Source of the DNA: Halobacteria archaeon HArc-gm2
Lineage (GTDB): Archaea; Halobacteriota; Halobacteria; Halobacteriales; Haloarculaceae
Assembly: GCA_025517465.1 (NCBI GenBank)
Contig: JAOPKE010000002.1
Location: forward strand, 310,001 to 374,000
Direction of reading: 5' to 3'
DNA length: 64,000 bases
The notes under the pieces: model-generated
The model's database searches: none
What the model was told of the DNA's origin: nothing
What the model saw: only the letters and a program-made list of their open reading frames with translations
Position numbers and translations under genes: made by a program
Part shown: one piece after another, positions 8,035 through 15,915 of the stretch
Numbering within the stretch: the stretch's first letter is position 1
Layout: the number at the start of each line of letters is the position of its first letter

Positions 8035-8755
8035 CCCGACGGTCCGCGACGGCGTCTGCCGGTGCCTGCGCGACGGCGCCCGCTGGCTGGTCACCGGCTG
8101 GGACGGCGGCTACCGCGACGCCGACGCGGTGTACAACGTCACCGTCCCCGATGGGTTCGACCGGACCGACCTGGCCGCGTTTCGTGACGAACGACTCCGC
8201 GCCGTGGGCTTCGAGGAACCGGGACCCGCCCTGCTCACCGGCGTCTCGATGGCCCACGCCCGGTGTGCGAGCGCCGGCCCGGTGACGGCGCTGGCGACGG
8301 CCGGCGTCTCGAATCCCGCGGCGCTCCCGATGGACCCCGACGACGCTGGCTCCTCGGTGGACGGTGACGACCCGCCAGGCGAATCGGACCGGCGCCCCGG
8401 CACCGTCAACGTCGTCGTCGGGACGGAGCGGTCGCTCGCTAACGGCACGCTGGCGGAACTGCTCGCCACCTGCGTCGAGGCCAAAGCGGCGACGCTCTCG
8501 GACCTGGTCGGCGTTCCGGGAACGACGAGCGACGCCATCGCAGTCGGGTGCGTCCCCGAGGGTGAGCGAGCCGAGTTCGCCGGGAGTGCGACCGAAGTGG
8601 GGGGTCGCGCGCGGGCCTGCGTCCGGGATGCGATTCGGGCGAGTTTCTCGTCACGGTACGCGGAAGCGGAGCCGCCGGAGTCGGTCGCCGAGGCGGAGTA
8701 CGGCGTGGTGACGGACCGCACGACCGACGTCTGGAACCCGGCCGACCCGGGCTGA
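8027..8755 (+). CDS. cbiZ: Adenosylcobinamide amidohydrolase CbiZ
   Basis: 242 residues from GTG 8027, chosen for the 8-base overlap with cobD. CbiZ removes the aminopropanol side chain of salvaged adenosylcobinamide to give adenosylcobyric acid, which re-enters the pathway at CbiB. Family features are visible: GVSMAHARC, the TALATAGVSNPA block, NVVVGTERSLANGTLAELL, and the C-terminal GTTSDAIAVGC. A loop of about 20 acidic/polar residues (around 108-128) separates two core blocks, a typical halophilic insertion. Together with CobY it marks the archaeal corrinoid salvage route. Confidence 0.93.
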   Translation: MFDPTVRDGVCRCLRDGARWLVTGWDGGYRDADAVYNVTVPDGFDRTDLAAFRDERLRAVGFEEPGPALLTGVSMAHARCASAGPVTALATAGVSNPAALPMDPDDAGSSVDGDDPPGESDRRPGTVNVVVGTERSLANGTLAELLATCVEAKAATLSDLVGVPGTTSDAIAVGCVPEGERAEFAGSATEVGGRARACVRDAIRASFSSRYAEAEPPESVAEAEYGVVTDRTTDVWNPADPG

Positions 8756-8834
8756 ACTCGGTCGGTACGGTCGCTGTCGCTGGCTCCGGACTGTGGCTGG
8801 CACTCGTGCCCCATCGCGGGGAGTGCGCCGATGA

Positions 8835-9032
8835 CTACGGGAGATGCGAGAGGCCGGTCCAGATCAGTCCGCAACCCAGAATCCGGTGTAGCCAGAGACC
8901 GCCCCACGTCGGCTCCGACGACTCCCCTCGCAGGAAGTCGAACCCCGTGCTGTACACCCTTCGCGGAACGGCGACGTACGCGAGTCCGATGAGGACGGTG
9001 CCGATGGCGGCGATTTGTACGAGCAAACTCAT
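8835..9032 (-). CDS. Small two-helix membrane protein (65 aa)
   Basis: 65 residues from the internal ATG at 9032, preferred over an upstream in-frame ATG whose added residues look non-coding. There is one clear N-terminal hydrophobic helix (LLVQIAAIGTVLIGLAYVAV), a polar loop with FDFLRGESSEPTW, and a second weaker helix with a GCGLIWTG core. It resembles short two-span proteins common in haloarchaea, with no assigned function. It is downstream of, and in the same orientation as, the BtuF-like pair, with a 60-base gap, and converges on cbiZ. Confidence 0.65.
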   Translation of the reverse strand: MSLLVQIAAIGTVLIGLAYVAVPRRVYSTGFDFLRGESSEPTWGGLWLHRILGCGLIWTGLSHLP

Positions 9033-9092
9033 GTCGAATATCGCTCTTGTCTGGCATTTCAATCCGACGGACGTCCATCTCATCGCAGATGG

Positions 9093-10010
9093 TCAGTCGT
9101 GGAGCCGTTCCGCCAGCGGCTCGCCCTCGAACAGCTCCGGATGGAGCACGGTCGCGATGCGCTGGCACTCGCCGGCCAGCCGGGGCGTCCAGCGGTTGAG
9201 CGCCTTCCCGTCCAGCACGTAGACGCGGTCGTTCCGGACGGCTGGGAGGTCGTCCCAGCCCGGGCGGTCGGTGAGTTCCTCGATAGCGGCGAAGGAATCG
9301 TCCAGCGTGTAGCTACACGGCGCGACGACGATCACGTCGGGGGCGGCCTCGCGGACGTCGTCCCAGTCGACCTTCACCGAGCGGTCGCCCGGGTCCGCGA
9401 GCGGGTAGTCGCCGCCTGCGTGTGCGACGACCTCGGGGACCCAGTTCGCCGCCAGGTGGAGCGGATCGAGCCACTCGAAGACGGCGACGCTCGGCCGGTC
9501 GCCGGCGTCGGCGGCGACCCCTTCGTCGATGATCGACTCGACGGTCGCGAAGCAGTCTTCCAGCTGACCGATCAGCCTCGCGGCCCGCTCCTCCCGGCCC
9601 ACGGCCGCGCCGACGGTCTCGATGGTGTCGAGGACACTGGAGAGGTCGCTGGCCCGCATCCCCAGTACCTCCGGGTCGGTCGGTTCGTCGGCGAGGATCT
9701 CGCGGACGCGGCCCTCGTCGACGGCGCAGACGCCACAGATCGACTGGGTGAGGATCAGGTCGGGTTCGACTTCGCGGAGCAGCTCCTCGTCGACGTCGTA
9801 CACCTCGTGCGAGGAGGTGGCCTGGCCGTCGCGCTCCGAACTGGTTTCGCCGTCGACGCGGGAGCGGTCCAGGCGCGGCCGGTCGGTGATCGACGGCGGA
9901 TGGTCACACGACCCGGAGACGACTGCGGGCTCGACGCCGAGGGCGCAGAGTATCTCCGTGCCCGACGGCGACGTCGAGACGACCGTGGGGTCGGTCGACT
10001 GGTCGGCCAT
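9093..10010 (-). CDS. Cobalamin-binding protein of the BtuF fold without signal peptide
   Basis: 305 residues. The fold is that of helical-backbone metal/B12 receptors (two Rossmann-like lobes; VVSTSPSGTEILCALG at the start, WDDLPAVRNDRVYVLDG near the end). It lacks any signal peptide or lipobox, so it should be cytoplasmic. It has unusual cysteines in CDHPP (about 36), SICGVCAVDE (about 92-100) and APCSY (about 231). It follows btuF with a 2-base gap, so the two are co-transcribed. Possible roles are corrinoid carriage or storage inside the cell, or sensing; a periplasmic-type receptor that lost its leader is also possible. Family call good, function inferred. Confidence 0.82.
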   Translation of the reverse strand: MADQSTDPTVVSTSPSGTEILCALGVEPAVVSGSCDHPPSITDRPRLDRSRVDGETSSERDGQATSSHEVYDVDEELLREVEPDLILTQSICGVCAVDEGRVREILADEPTDPEVLGMRASDLSSVLDTIETVGAAVGREERAARLIGQLEDCFATVESIIDEGVAADAGDRPSVAVFEWLDPLHLAANWVPEVVAHAGGDYPLADPGDRSVKVDWDDVREAAPDVIVVAPCSYTLDDSFAAIEELTDRPGWDDLPAVRNDRVYVLDGKALNRWTPRLAGECQRIATVLHPELFEGEPLAERLHD

Positions 10011-10012
10011 CG

Positions 10013-11182
10013 TCAGGCCTCGCGGCGGGCGGCGACCAGCGAGAGGGAGACGAGCGCGACCAGCGCGCCGACGGCGGTGAAGCCAGGACCGCTCGCACCG
10101 GTGCCGGCGCCGTCGTCGGTGTCGGTACCGGGCGACCCGGTCGGGGGCGCGGTCGTCGCGGTCGGCGACTCGGTCCCGGTGTCACCTTCTGTCTGTCCGG
10201 TCTCCGTCGCCGTCTCGGACGCCGTCTGGTTCGCCTCGGCGTACGCCTCCGGGTGCATCGCCTTCGTCATCTCGACGAGCGGGTAAATCACCCGTGGCGC
10301 GGGTCGGTTCAGCTGGTTGTAGTTGACGACGACGATCTGGTCCTCCTGGACGGCGGTCGTCCCGTTGTAGGCAGCCGTCTTCGGGACCTGGCCGTTGTCG
10401 CTGTTGCGCAGTATCCAGTCGGGGTTCTGTTCGACGAGCACCTCGTCGTTGAGCTCCTCGTACCCGTCGATGCCGGCCTCGGCGGCGACGTTCCTCGCGC
10501 CGGCGCGCTCGACGAGGTTCCCGATGAACGTCCCGTCGCCGGCAGTCCAGCCGAAGAAGGTGTAGATCATCCCGGGGCGGTCCTGGCCCTCGACGGCCGC
10601 GTCGACCGTCGCGAGTTCGGCGTCCATCCAGTCGACGGTCTCCTCGGCGGCCTCGCACTCGCCGGTGAGTTCACCGATGATACGGGTCTTCTCCTGGATG
10701 CCCGCGATCGACCCGGCCTCGCCGAAGTGGTAGACGGTGAGGCCCGCGTCGCGGAGCGACTGGACCGTCTCGTTGTCGATGGTGTTCGGCGCGAGCACGA
10801 GGTCCGGCTCCAGGCCGACGACCTTCTCGTTACTGATGGTCTGGCCGCCCGCCGAGATGTTGGTCTTCGCCTCGGCGCCCTCCAGGTTCATGGCGTGTTT
10901 CGTCACGCCGACGACCTTGTCCCTGGCGCCGATCTCCCACATCGTCTGGGCCGCGCTGGGGTTCAGCGTCACGACGCGCGAGGGCTCTTCCTCGACGGTC
11001 ACGTTCGTTCCCGACTGGTCGGTCAGCTCGACCGGGAACGTGCAGTCCGATTCCTGTGCCACGACGTCCGCCGACGGCGCTGCAGGTGCAGCCGCCGCAG
11101 TCGCCGGTGCGGTCGCCGCAGTCGCCGGGGCCGTCGCTGCCAGCACGAGCAACAGGGCCCCGAACAGTGGTGCGTATCGCAT
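10013..11182 (-). CDS. btuF: Cell-surface corrinoid-binding protein BtuF with PGF-CTERM anchor
   Basis: 389 residues. Residues 1-24 form a Sec signal peptide with an alanine-rich stretch behind it. Residues about 45-315 are a class III solute-binding protein (SRVVTLNPSAAQTMWEIGA; DLVLAPNTIDNETV). A serine/threonine-rich linker (about 325-365) then leads to the tail GPGFTAVGALVALVSLSL followed by arginines, a PGF-CTERM signal cleaved and lipid-anchored by archaeosortase. The partner permease and ATPase (btuCD) are not in this window. Placement next to cbiE/cobA makes vitamin B12 or cobinamide the likely ligand. ATG 11182 is set by the TATA box about 31 bases before it. Confidence 0.88.
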   Translation of the reverse strand: MRYAPLFGALLLVLAATAPATAATAPATAAAAPAAPSADVVAQESDCTFPVELTDQSGTNVTVEEEPSRVVTLNPSAAQTMWEIGARDKVVGVTKHAMNLEGAEAKTNISAGGQTISNEKVVGLEPDLVLAPNTIDNETVQSLRDAGLTVYHFGEAGSIAGIQEKTRIIGELTGECEAAEETVDWMDAELATVDAAVEGQDRPGMIYTFFGWTAGDGTFIGNLVERAGARNVAAEAGIDGYEELNDEVLVEQNPDWILRNSDNGQVPKTAAYNGTTAVQEDQIVVVNYNQLNRPAPRVIYPLVEMTKAMHPEAYAEANQTASETATETGQTEGDTGTESPTATTAPPTGSPGTDTDDGAGTGASGPGFTAVGALVALVSLSLVAARREA

Positions 11183-11207
11183 TCTGCTAGGCACTCCATC
11201 GGCACCC

Positions 11208-11218
11208 AATAAATATTT
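11208..11218 (-). promoter_or_regulatory. TATA box of btuF operon
   Basis: Read on the minus strand the sequence is aaatatttatt, about 31 bases before the btuF ATG. It lies in the 97-base divergent gap with cbiE, so one short region serves both directions. Confidence 0.6.
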
Positions 11219-11279
11219 GTCTACCCCAACTGAGTTTTCATTCCATGCGACCAGCACCAGGCGCTTGCGGAGGGGTGAC

Positions 11280-12050
11280 GTGACCGACCCGGACGCGACG
11301 GATCCGGCGACGTTCGCGTCTCGGGAAGCGGAGTCGACCGCGGAGCCGGTCGTCCACGCCGTCGGCGTCGGTCCCGGTGCGCCCGCCTTCCTCACCGGGC
11401 GCGCCCGCGACCTCCTCGCCGCGGCCGACGTCGTCGTCGGGTTCGAGACAGTCGTCGACTTCGCTCGCGGGGCCATCGACGACGCCGACACCGACTGTCT
11501 CACCTGCGGCTACGCCGACGAGGGCGAGACGCTTTCGGCCTTCGCCGACCGCGTGGCAGAGGGCGAGCGCGGCGTCGCCCTGCTGATGGGCGACCCGAAC
11601 GTCTCGGGCTACCAGTTCCTCGGCAAGGTCGAGCGGGCCGTCGACGCTCCCGTCCGCGTCGTTCCTGGTATCTCGTCCATCCAGGTCGCCGCCAGCCGGG
11701 CGCGGACGCCGATGGAGGACACCACCTTCCAGACGCTCCACGTCCGCGGCGACGTGACCGGGGCGCTGGACCGACTGGCCGCCGACGCCGGCGAGCGCCA
11801 CCTCCTCGTCATCCCGCGGCCCTACGACTGGATGCCCGAGGACGTGGCACGGTTCCTCGTCGACCGCAGCGCGCCCGGCGAGTCGACGGCGCTCGTCTTC
11901 GAGCGCCTCACCCACGACGGCGAATCGCGAACCGAGACGACGCTGGCCGACCTGGCAACAGGTGCTGGCGGCGACGGCCCGGACGACACTGTGTTCTCGG
12001 ACCTCTCGATACTCGTGGTCCGGGCACCGACCGACACCGACCTATCATGA
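11280..12050 (+). CDS. cbiE: Cobalt-precorrin-7 C5-methyltransferase CbiE
   Basis: 256 residues from GTG 11280. The start is supported by a Shine-Dalgarno-like ggagggg about 5 bases before it, unusual here because most genes look leaderless. It is a tetrapyrrole methylase: VGVGPGAPAFLTGRA is the N-terminal SAM-site block, GDPNVSGY the second, and RVVPGISSIQVAASR the third. CbiE methylates C5 of the corrin ring. The other ring-building genes (cbiT, cbiL, cbiF and so on) are absent from this window. Its ATGA overlap with cobA indicates translational coupling. A 12-codon frame beginning at ATG 11245 ends over this start. Confidence 0.9.
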   Translation: MTDPDATDPATFASREAESTAEPVVHAVGVGPGAPAFLTGRARDLLAAADVVVGFETVVDFARGAIDDADTDCLTCGYADEGETLSAFADRVAEGERGVALLMGDPNVSGYQFLGKVERAVDAPVRVVPGISSIQVAASRARTPMEDTTFQTLHVRGDVTGALDRLAADAGERHLLVIPRPYDWMPEDVARFLVDRSAPGESTALVFERLTHDGESRTETTLADLATGAGGDGPDDTVFSDLSILVVRAPTDTDLS

Positions 12051-12712
12051 CCGACAACACAACCGACGCCCCCGACGAATCGCCGACCGACCACGCCATC
12101 GAACCCAGCGCGCCCGAGGAGTTCGGCCTCGTTCAGGTGTGGTGGGGCGACGGCAAGGGCAAGACCACCGCCTCGCTTGGCATGGGGATGCGCGCGGCCG
12201 GCCACGGCTACCGCGTCCACCTGCTCCAGTTCATGAAGGGCGGCACCGCCTCCGTCGAGAACGTCCGCGGCGAGTACAACGCCATCGCCGCCCTCCCCGG
12301 ATTCTCCTACGAGAACGCCGGCCACTTCGGCTGGCACGGCTTCATGGACGGCTCCGACGACGACGAGCACGCCGCCCGCGCCGAGGGGGCGCTCGCCCGC
12401 GCCCAGGAGATCGTCGAGGGCTCAGCCGATGCGGACCTGACGTCGCCGCTGGACCCCGACGGGGCTCCGGACGAGGGCGTCCACATGCTGATAATCGACG
12501 AGATCGTCTACGCCGCGAACCGGGACCTGCTCGACCCCGCGGACGTCGTGGACCTGATCGAGTCGAAGCCGGACGACCTGGAACTGGTCCTCACTGGCGG
12601 GCACGAGCGCCCCGAGTACCTGCTCGACCACGCCGACCTCGTCTCGAACGTCCGCAAGGAGAAACACCCGCTGGAGGACGGCCACCCCGCCCGGAAGGGG
12701 ACCGAGTACTAG
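12047..12712 (+). CDS. cobA: Cob(I)yrinic acid a,c-diamide adenosyltransferase (CobA/CobO type)
   Basis: 221 residues. A P-loop GDGKGKTT (residues 34-41) follows a disordered acidic N terminus of about 25 residues. The characteristic HLLQFMKGG, the histidine-containing FGWHGF and MLIIDEIVYA (Walker B) identify the BtuR/CobO/CobA family, which transfers the adenosyl group of ATP to Co(I) corrinoids and serves both new synthesis and salvage. The final LTGGHERPEYLLDHADLVS block is intact. It overlaps cbiE by ATGA and converges with the next gene, sharing a CTAG in which both stop codons lie. Confidence 0.95.
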   Translation: MTDNTTDAPDESPTDHAIEPSAPEEFGLVQVWWGDGKGKTTASLGMGMRAAGHGYRVHLLQFMKGGTASVENVRGEYNAIAALPGFSYENAGHFGWHGFMDGSDDDEHAARAEGALARAQEIVEGSADADLTSPLDPDGAPDEGVHMLIIDEIVYAANRDLLDPADVVDLIESKPDDLELVLTGGHERPEYLLDHADLVSNVRKEKHPLEDGHPARKGTEY

Positions 12713-12987
12713 TCGAAGCGAGAACGTGCGTCCGCGAGTCGCTCCCGCGCGGCCGCGACGTGTTCGTCGGCTCGCTCGTCGCCCGTTTCGTCGACTGCAC
12801 TCAGTAGTTCCTCGATCGTCGCGAGACGGTCGGCGACCACGTCGTCGGGGAGGTCACTCTCGCGCAGGTCAGCGGCGAGCGCTTCGGCCTCCCCGAGCCA
12901 CCGACTCGCCGACCGCTCGACGGGCAGTTCCGCGGTCGCGGCGAGGTGGTCGTGGAGCGCCGCCAGGTCGTCGGCGTCGTCGGTCAC
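12709..12987 (-). CDS. Small acidic helical protein (92 aa), unknown
   Basis: 92 residues from GTG 12987. The longer in-frame extension upstream is an arginine-rich shadow of the genes at 13065-14170. The protein is acidic and almost entirely helix-forming, with leucine and alanine spacing (EALAADLRESDLP, IEELLSAVDETGD) suggesting a coiled coil or helical bundle. No motif is recognised. It runs downstream of the satD pair in the same direction with a 77-base gap, so it may be the third gene of that unit. Confidence 0.6.
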   Translation of the reverse strand: MTDDADDLAALHDHLAATAELPVERSASRWLGEAEALAADLRESDLPDDVVADRLATIEELLSAVDETGDERADEHVAAARERLADARSRFD

Positions 12988-13064
12988 GACTGGTCGCAGG
13001 AGCGCCGGCGGGAAAGGTGGCCGGGAGTCACGCGGTCCGGCTAGCGGACCCGAACCGGTCCCGT

Positions 13065-13523
13065 TCAGCTCGCCACGGCGAGCACGCGGGCCAGCGCGAC
13101 GCCGTAGACGAGCGAGTAGGTGACGTTGGCGACGCTCCCGGTGAGGTAGTAGGTCGTGTTGCCGCTGGAGATGTCCTGGTAGCGGACGATGGACTTCGCG
13201 GTGAAGACCAGGCCCAGCGCCGTGTACGCGCCCAGGAGCGTCAGCGTGAGGATGAGAACGTTCTCGACTTTCCCGACCGCGCGGCCGGTGTCGGCCTCCT
13301 CCTCGCCGACGTCGGCGCCCGCGAAGCGGAGCGACCCGGCGACGACGTAGCCGCTGGTCGCCACGAGCAGGCCGTAGCCCGCGGCGAGCGTCAAGATGGC
13401 CGTCGCGTCGCGGGCGAAGACGGCCGGTGCCGGCGTCGCCCACAGCAGGACGGCCACGGACGCCGCCGCGATACCGACCGACGCGCCCCGTCGGAGTGCG
13501 CTGCGATACCCGTCCCCGATCAC
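13065..13523 (-). CDS. Four-helix membrane protein coupled to satD
   Basis: 152 residues from GTG 13523, whose GTGA overlaps the satD stop, so the two genes are translationally coupled. Four hydrophobic segments at about 15-35, 42-65, 88-110 and 128-148 give a small polytopic membrane protein; loops hold an acidic stretch (GADVGEEEADTG) and SSGNTTYY. In bacteria, SatD proteins are usually encoded next to a membrane protein of a different family (DUF3307), so this may be the haloarchaeal counterpart. No catalytic motif is visible. Confidence 0.78.
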   Translation of the reverse strand: MIGDGYRSALRRGASVGIAAASVAVLLWATPAPAVFARDATAILTLAAGYGLLVATSGYVVAGSLRFAGADVGEEEADTGRAVGKVENVLILTLTLLGAYTALGLVFTAKSIVRYQDISSGNTTYYLTGSVANVTYSLVYGVALARVLAVAS

Positions 13524-14170
13524 GCCAGGTCACCCCACAGTTCGGCCATGGCTGTCTGGAGGTCCCGCTCCATCCCCATAATCGTCACGGCGTCGGCCCT
13601 CGCGAGCGTCTGTGAGACCGACTGGACGGAGACGTCGAGCCGGTCTGCCACCGCCGCCATCTCCCCGAGGTCGCGGTACTCCTTCGCGACCTCCATCTGC
13701 CGGGCGGTCCACCCGGCCTTCCACATACAGACGAGGTCGACCTGGTTGGTCAGCAGGTCGACGAGCCACTCGTCGGTCCCGTCGACGGACAGGCCGACGT
13801 ACCGGTCGGCCCGTTCGACCTCGCCGAGGAGGTCGTCGGCCTCGTGGAACGCCGGGCCGTCCATCCTGGCGACGTCGTCGGCGTCGGTGCCCACGTCGAC
13901 GTCCCCCCAGACGACGGCGAACCGGATTCCCGTCGGGTGGACCGCGTCGGTCAGTTCCCGTACCGCGTGGTAGGCCCGGCCGGGATCCGTGAGGACGCCC
14001 CCTACCTCGTCGACGCCTTTCAGCGTCGTGAAGGGGGCGACGAGCCGGTCGCCGACGGCGTCGTTCGCCCGCTCGATGCCCGATTCGAGGCTGTCGTCGA
14101 GCGCCTCCCTGTCCTCGACCGCGCGCGAGTCGACGACGTCCCCGACGATCACGCATCGACGCCTGGTCAT
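13520..14170 (-). CDS. satD: SatD-family protein with C-terminal helix-turn-helix
   Basis: 216 residues. The N terminus CVIVGDVVDSR matches the start of the SatD family, and PFTTLKGVDEVGGVL is the second conserved block. The C-terminal 60 residues hold a helix-turn-helix of the kind used for DNA binding (MAAVADRLDVSVQSVSQTLARAD). SatD proteins are regulators of poorly known role, sometimes linked to stress or growth-phase control. It is transcribed away from cbiP and coupled to the membrane protein at 13065. The inverted GGTTT/AAACC half-sites just upstream could be its own operator (inference). Confidence 0.8.
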   Translation of the reverse strand: MTRRRCVIVGDVVDSRAVEDREALDDSLESGIERANDAVGDRLVAPFTTLKGVDEVGGVLTDPGRAYHAVRELTDAVHPTGIRFAVVWGDVDVGTDADDVARMDGPAFHEADDLLGEVERADRYVGLSVDGTDEWLVDLLTNQVDLVCMWKAGWTARQMEVAKEYRDLGEMAAVADRLDVSVQSVSQTLARADAVTIMGMERDLQTAMAELWGDLA

Positions 14171-14182
14171 TGTCCGATGTTC

Positions 14183-14215
14183 AAACCATTTCGGTTTAAC
14201 AGTTGTGGATAAACC
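14183..14215. promoter_or_regulatory. Candidate operator upstream of satD
   Basis: Three half-sites lie in alternating orientation: AAACC at 14183-14187, GGTTT at 14193-14197 and AAACC at 14211-14215. GGTTTA/TAAACC and AAACC/GGTTT each form a dyad. They cover the expected TATA region of satD (start at 14170). Confidence 0.45.
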
Positions 14216-14348
14216 GTATCCAATTTACTCCTGCCGCACCAGTCAACTGAAATCGTTTGAATAATTCTCAATCAATTATTTGTGTTTGACTCCCGGCGGG
14301 AGAGCAGTGGCGAAAGAAACGTGGCCCCACACGTCACAGGTGTGAGTG

Positions 14349-15881
14349 ATGACCCGGACCGTCCTCGTCGCCGGCACGGCGAGCCACGTCGGCAAGAGCA
14401 CCGTCGCGGCGGGGCTCTGCCGGCACCTGGCGAACGAGGGACGCTCGGTCGCCCCGTTCAAGGCCCAGAACATGTCCAACAACGCCCGCGTCGTACCGCG
14501 CGCCAGCGAGGACGATTCGGTCGGTGCCACGGACGGAACCGGGACCGCGGCAGACAAAGATCCCTGGGGCGAAATCGGCGTCTCGCAGTACGTCCAGGCC
14601 CGCGCCGCCCGAATCCCGGCGACGACGGACCACAACCCGGTCCTGCTCAAGCCCCGCGGGGACGGGGAGTCCCAGCTGATCGTCGACGGCCGGGCCGTCG
14701 GCCACTTCGAGGCAGGGACCTACTACGACGACCACTGGGACGACGCCCTGTCGGCGGCCAGCGCTGCCCACGACCGCCTCGCCAGCGAGCACGACGTCGT
14801 GGTCGCCGAGGGCGCTGGTTCAATCGCGGAGATCAACCTCCACGACCGAGACCTGGCGAACGTGGAGACGGCTCGATTCGCAGATGCCAATATCCTCCTC
14901 GTGGCCGACATCGAACGCGGCGGCGCGTTCGCTTCTCTCGTGGGTACGCTCGAACTGATGCCCGAGGACTGCCGCGAGCAGGTGGCGGGCTGCGTGATAA
15001 CGAAGTTCCGCGGCGACCGCTCTATCCTCGATCCCGGCATCGAGCAGTTCGAAGACCGCACCGGCGTGCCAGTGCTCGGCGTGTTGCCCTACGACGACCC
15101 TGGGTTACCCGAGGAGGACAGCGTCGCCCTTCCCGCAGTTGAGGAGCGGTCGATTCGCGGGGAAGACGATGGCGTGCCCGCGGACCGGAGCGTCACCGTC
15201 GCGGTCCCCCGACTTCCCCGCATCTCCAACGCCACCGACCTGGAGCCCCTCGCCGCGGAACCCGGCGTTCGGGTGGCATACGTCCCCCTCGACGGCTCGC
15301 TGGCCGACGCGGACGCCGTCGTCATCCCGGGGACCAAGAACACCGTCGACGACCTGCTGGCGCTCCGGGACGCGAATATGCACGAGGAACTCCGCACGTT
15401 CGACGGCCCCGTCGTCGGCCTCTGCGGCGGCTACCAGATGCTGGGTGAGGAGATTACGAACGCCGCTCTCGAAGGCACTGGCGAGGACGAGCGCGTCGAG
15501 GGCGTCGGCTTGCTCCCGATCACGACCCGGTTCGACCCCGACAAGACCGTGGAGGCGGTCACTCGCGAACTCGCCGGAGTTGGGCCGCTGGAAGGGGCAA
15601 ATGGGGAGGTTTCGGGCTACGAGATCCACGTTGGGGAGACAGAGGTCGTGGGTGACGTGAAACGGCCGTTCGCCGACGAGGGTGCCGCGACCGACCGCGT
15701 GCTGGGTACCTACCTCCACGGCCTCTTCGAGAACGAGGTCGCGCTGGACGCGTTCGTCGAGGGCGTGTTCGAGTCCGTGGGGCGGGAGCGGCCCGACGGG
15801 GATTCTGTGGCGGCTGATCCCTACGAGCGCGCCGCCTCGCTTATAGCGGAGTACGTCGATCTGTCGCCGATTCTTGGGTAG
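14349..15881 (+). CDS. cbiP: Cobyric acid synthase CbiP (CobQ)
   Basis: 510 residues from ATG 14349; a GTG directly before it is also possible. CbiP amidates four side chains of adenosylcobyrinic acid a,c-diamide using glutamine and ATP. The N-terminal half is a dethiobiotin-synthetase-like ATPase (P-loop [10 protein letters not shown], then KAQNMSNNA). The C-terminal half is a class I-like glutamine amidotransferase with [12 protein letters not shown] (nucleophile Cys) and the late histidine in TYLHGLFEN. About 20 acidic/polar residues (roughly 52-73) are inserted between NMSNNARVV and GEIGVSQ compared with the bacterial layout. It stands alone, divergent from satD, after an AT-rich 178-base gap. 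Confidence 0.95.
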   Translation: MTRTVLVAGTASHVGKSTVAAGLCRHLANEGRSVAPFKAQNMSNNARVVPRASEDDSVGATDGTGTAADKDPWGEIGVSQYVQARAARIPATTDHNPVLLKPRGDGESQLIVDGRAVGHFEAGTYYDDHWDDALSAASAAHDRLASEHDVVVAEGAGSIAEINLHDRDLANVETARFADANILLVADIERGGAFASLVGTLELMPEDCREQVAGCVITKFRGDRSILDPGIEQFEDRTGVPVLGVLPYDDPGLPEEDSVALPAVEERSIRGEDDGVPADRSVTVAVPRLPRISNATDLEPLAAEPGVRVAYVPLDGSLADADAVVIPGTKNTVDDLLALRDANMHEELRTFDGPVVGLCGGYQMLGEEITNAALEGTGEDERVEGVGLLPITTRFDPDKTVEAVTRELAGVGPLEGANGEVSGYEIHVGETEVVGDVKRPFADEGAATDRVLGTYLHGLFENEVALDAFVEGVFESVGRERPDGDSVAADPYERAASLIAEYVDLSPILG

Positions 15882-15915
15882 TGCTCGTTACGACGAGAGC
15901 GACTGCAAACAGAGG

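Noticed and set aside
8835-9083. Longer 82-residue start for the small membrane protein
   Set aside because: The 17 added residues look non-coding; the internal ATG at 9032 begins just before the first membrane helix.
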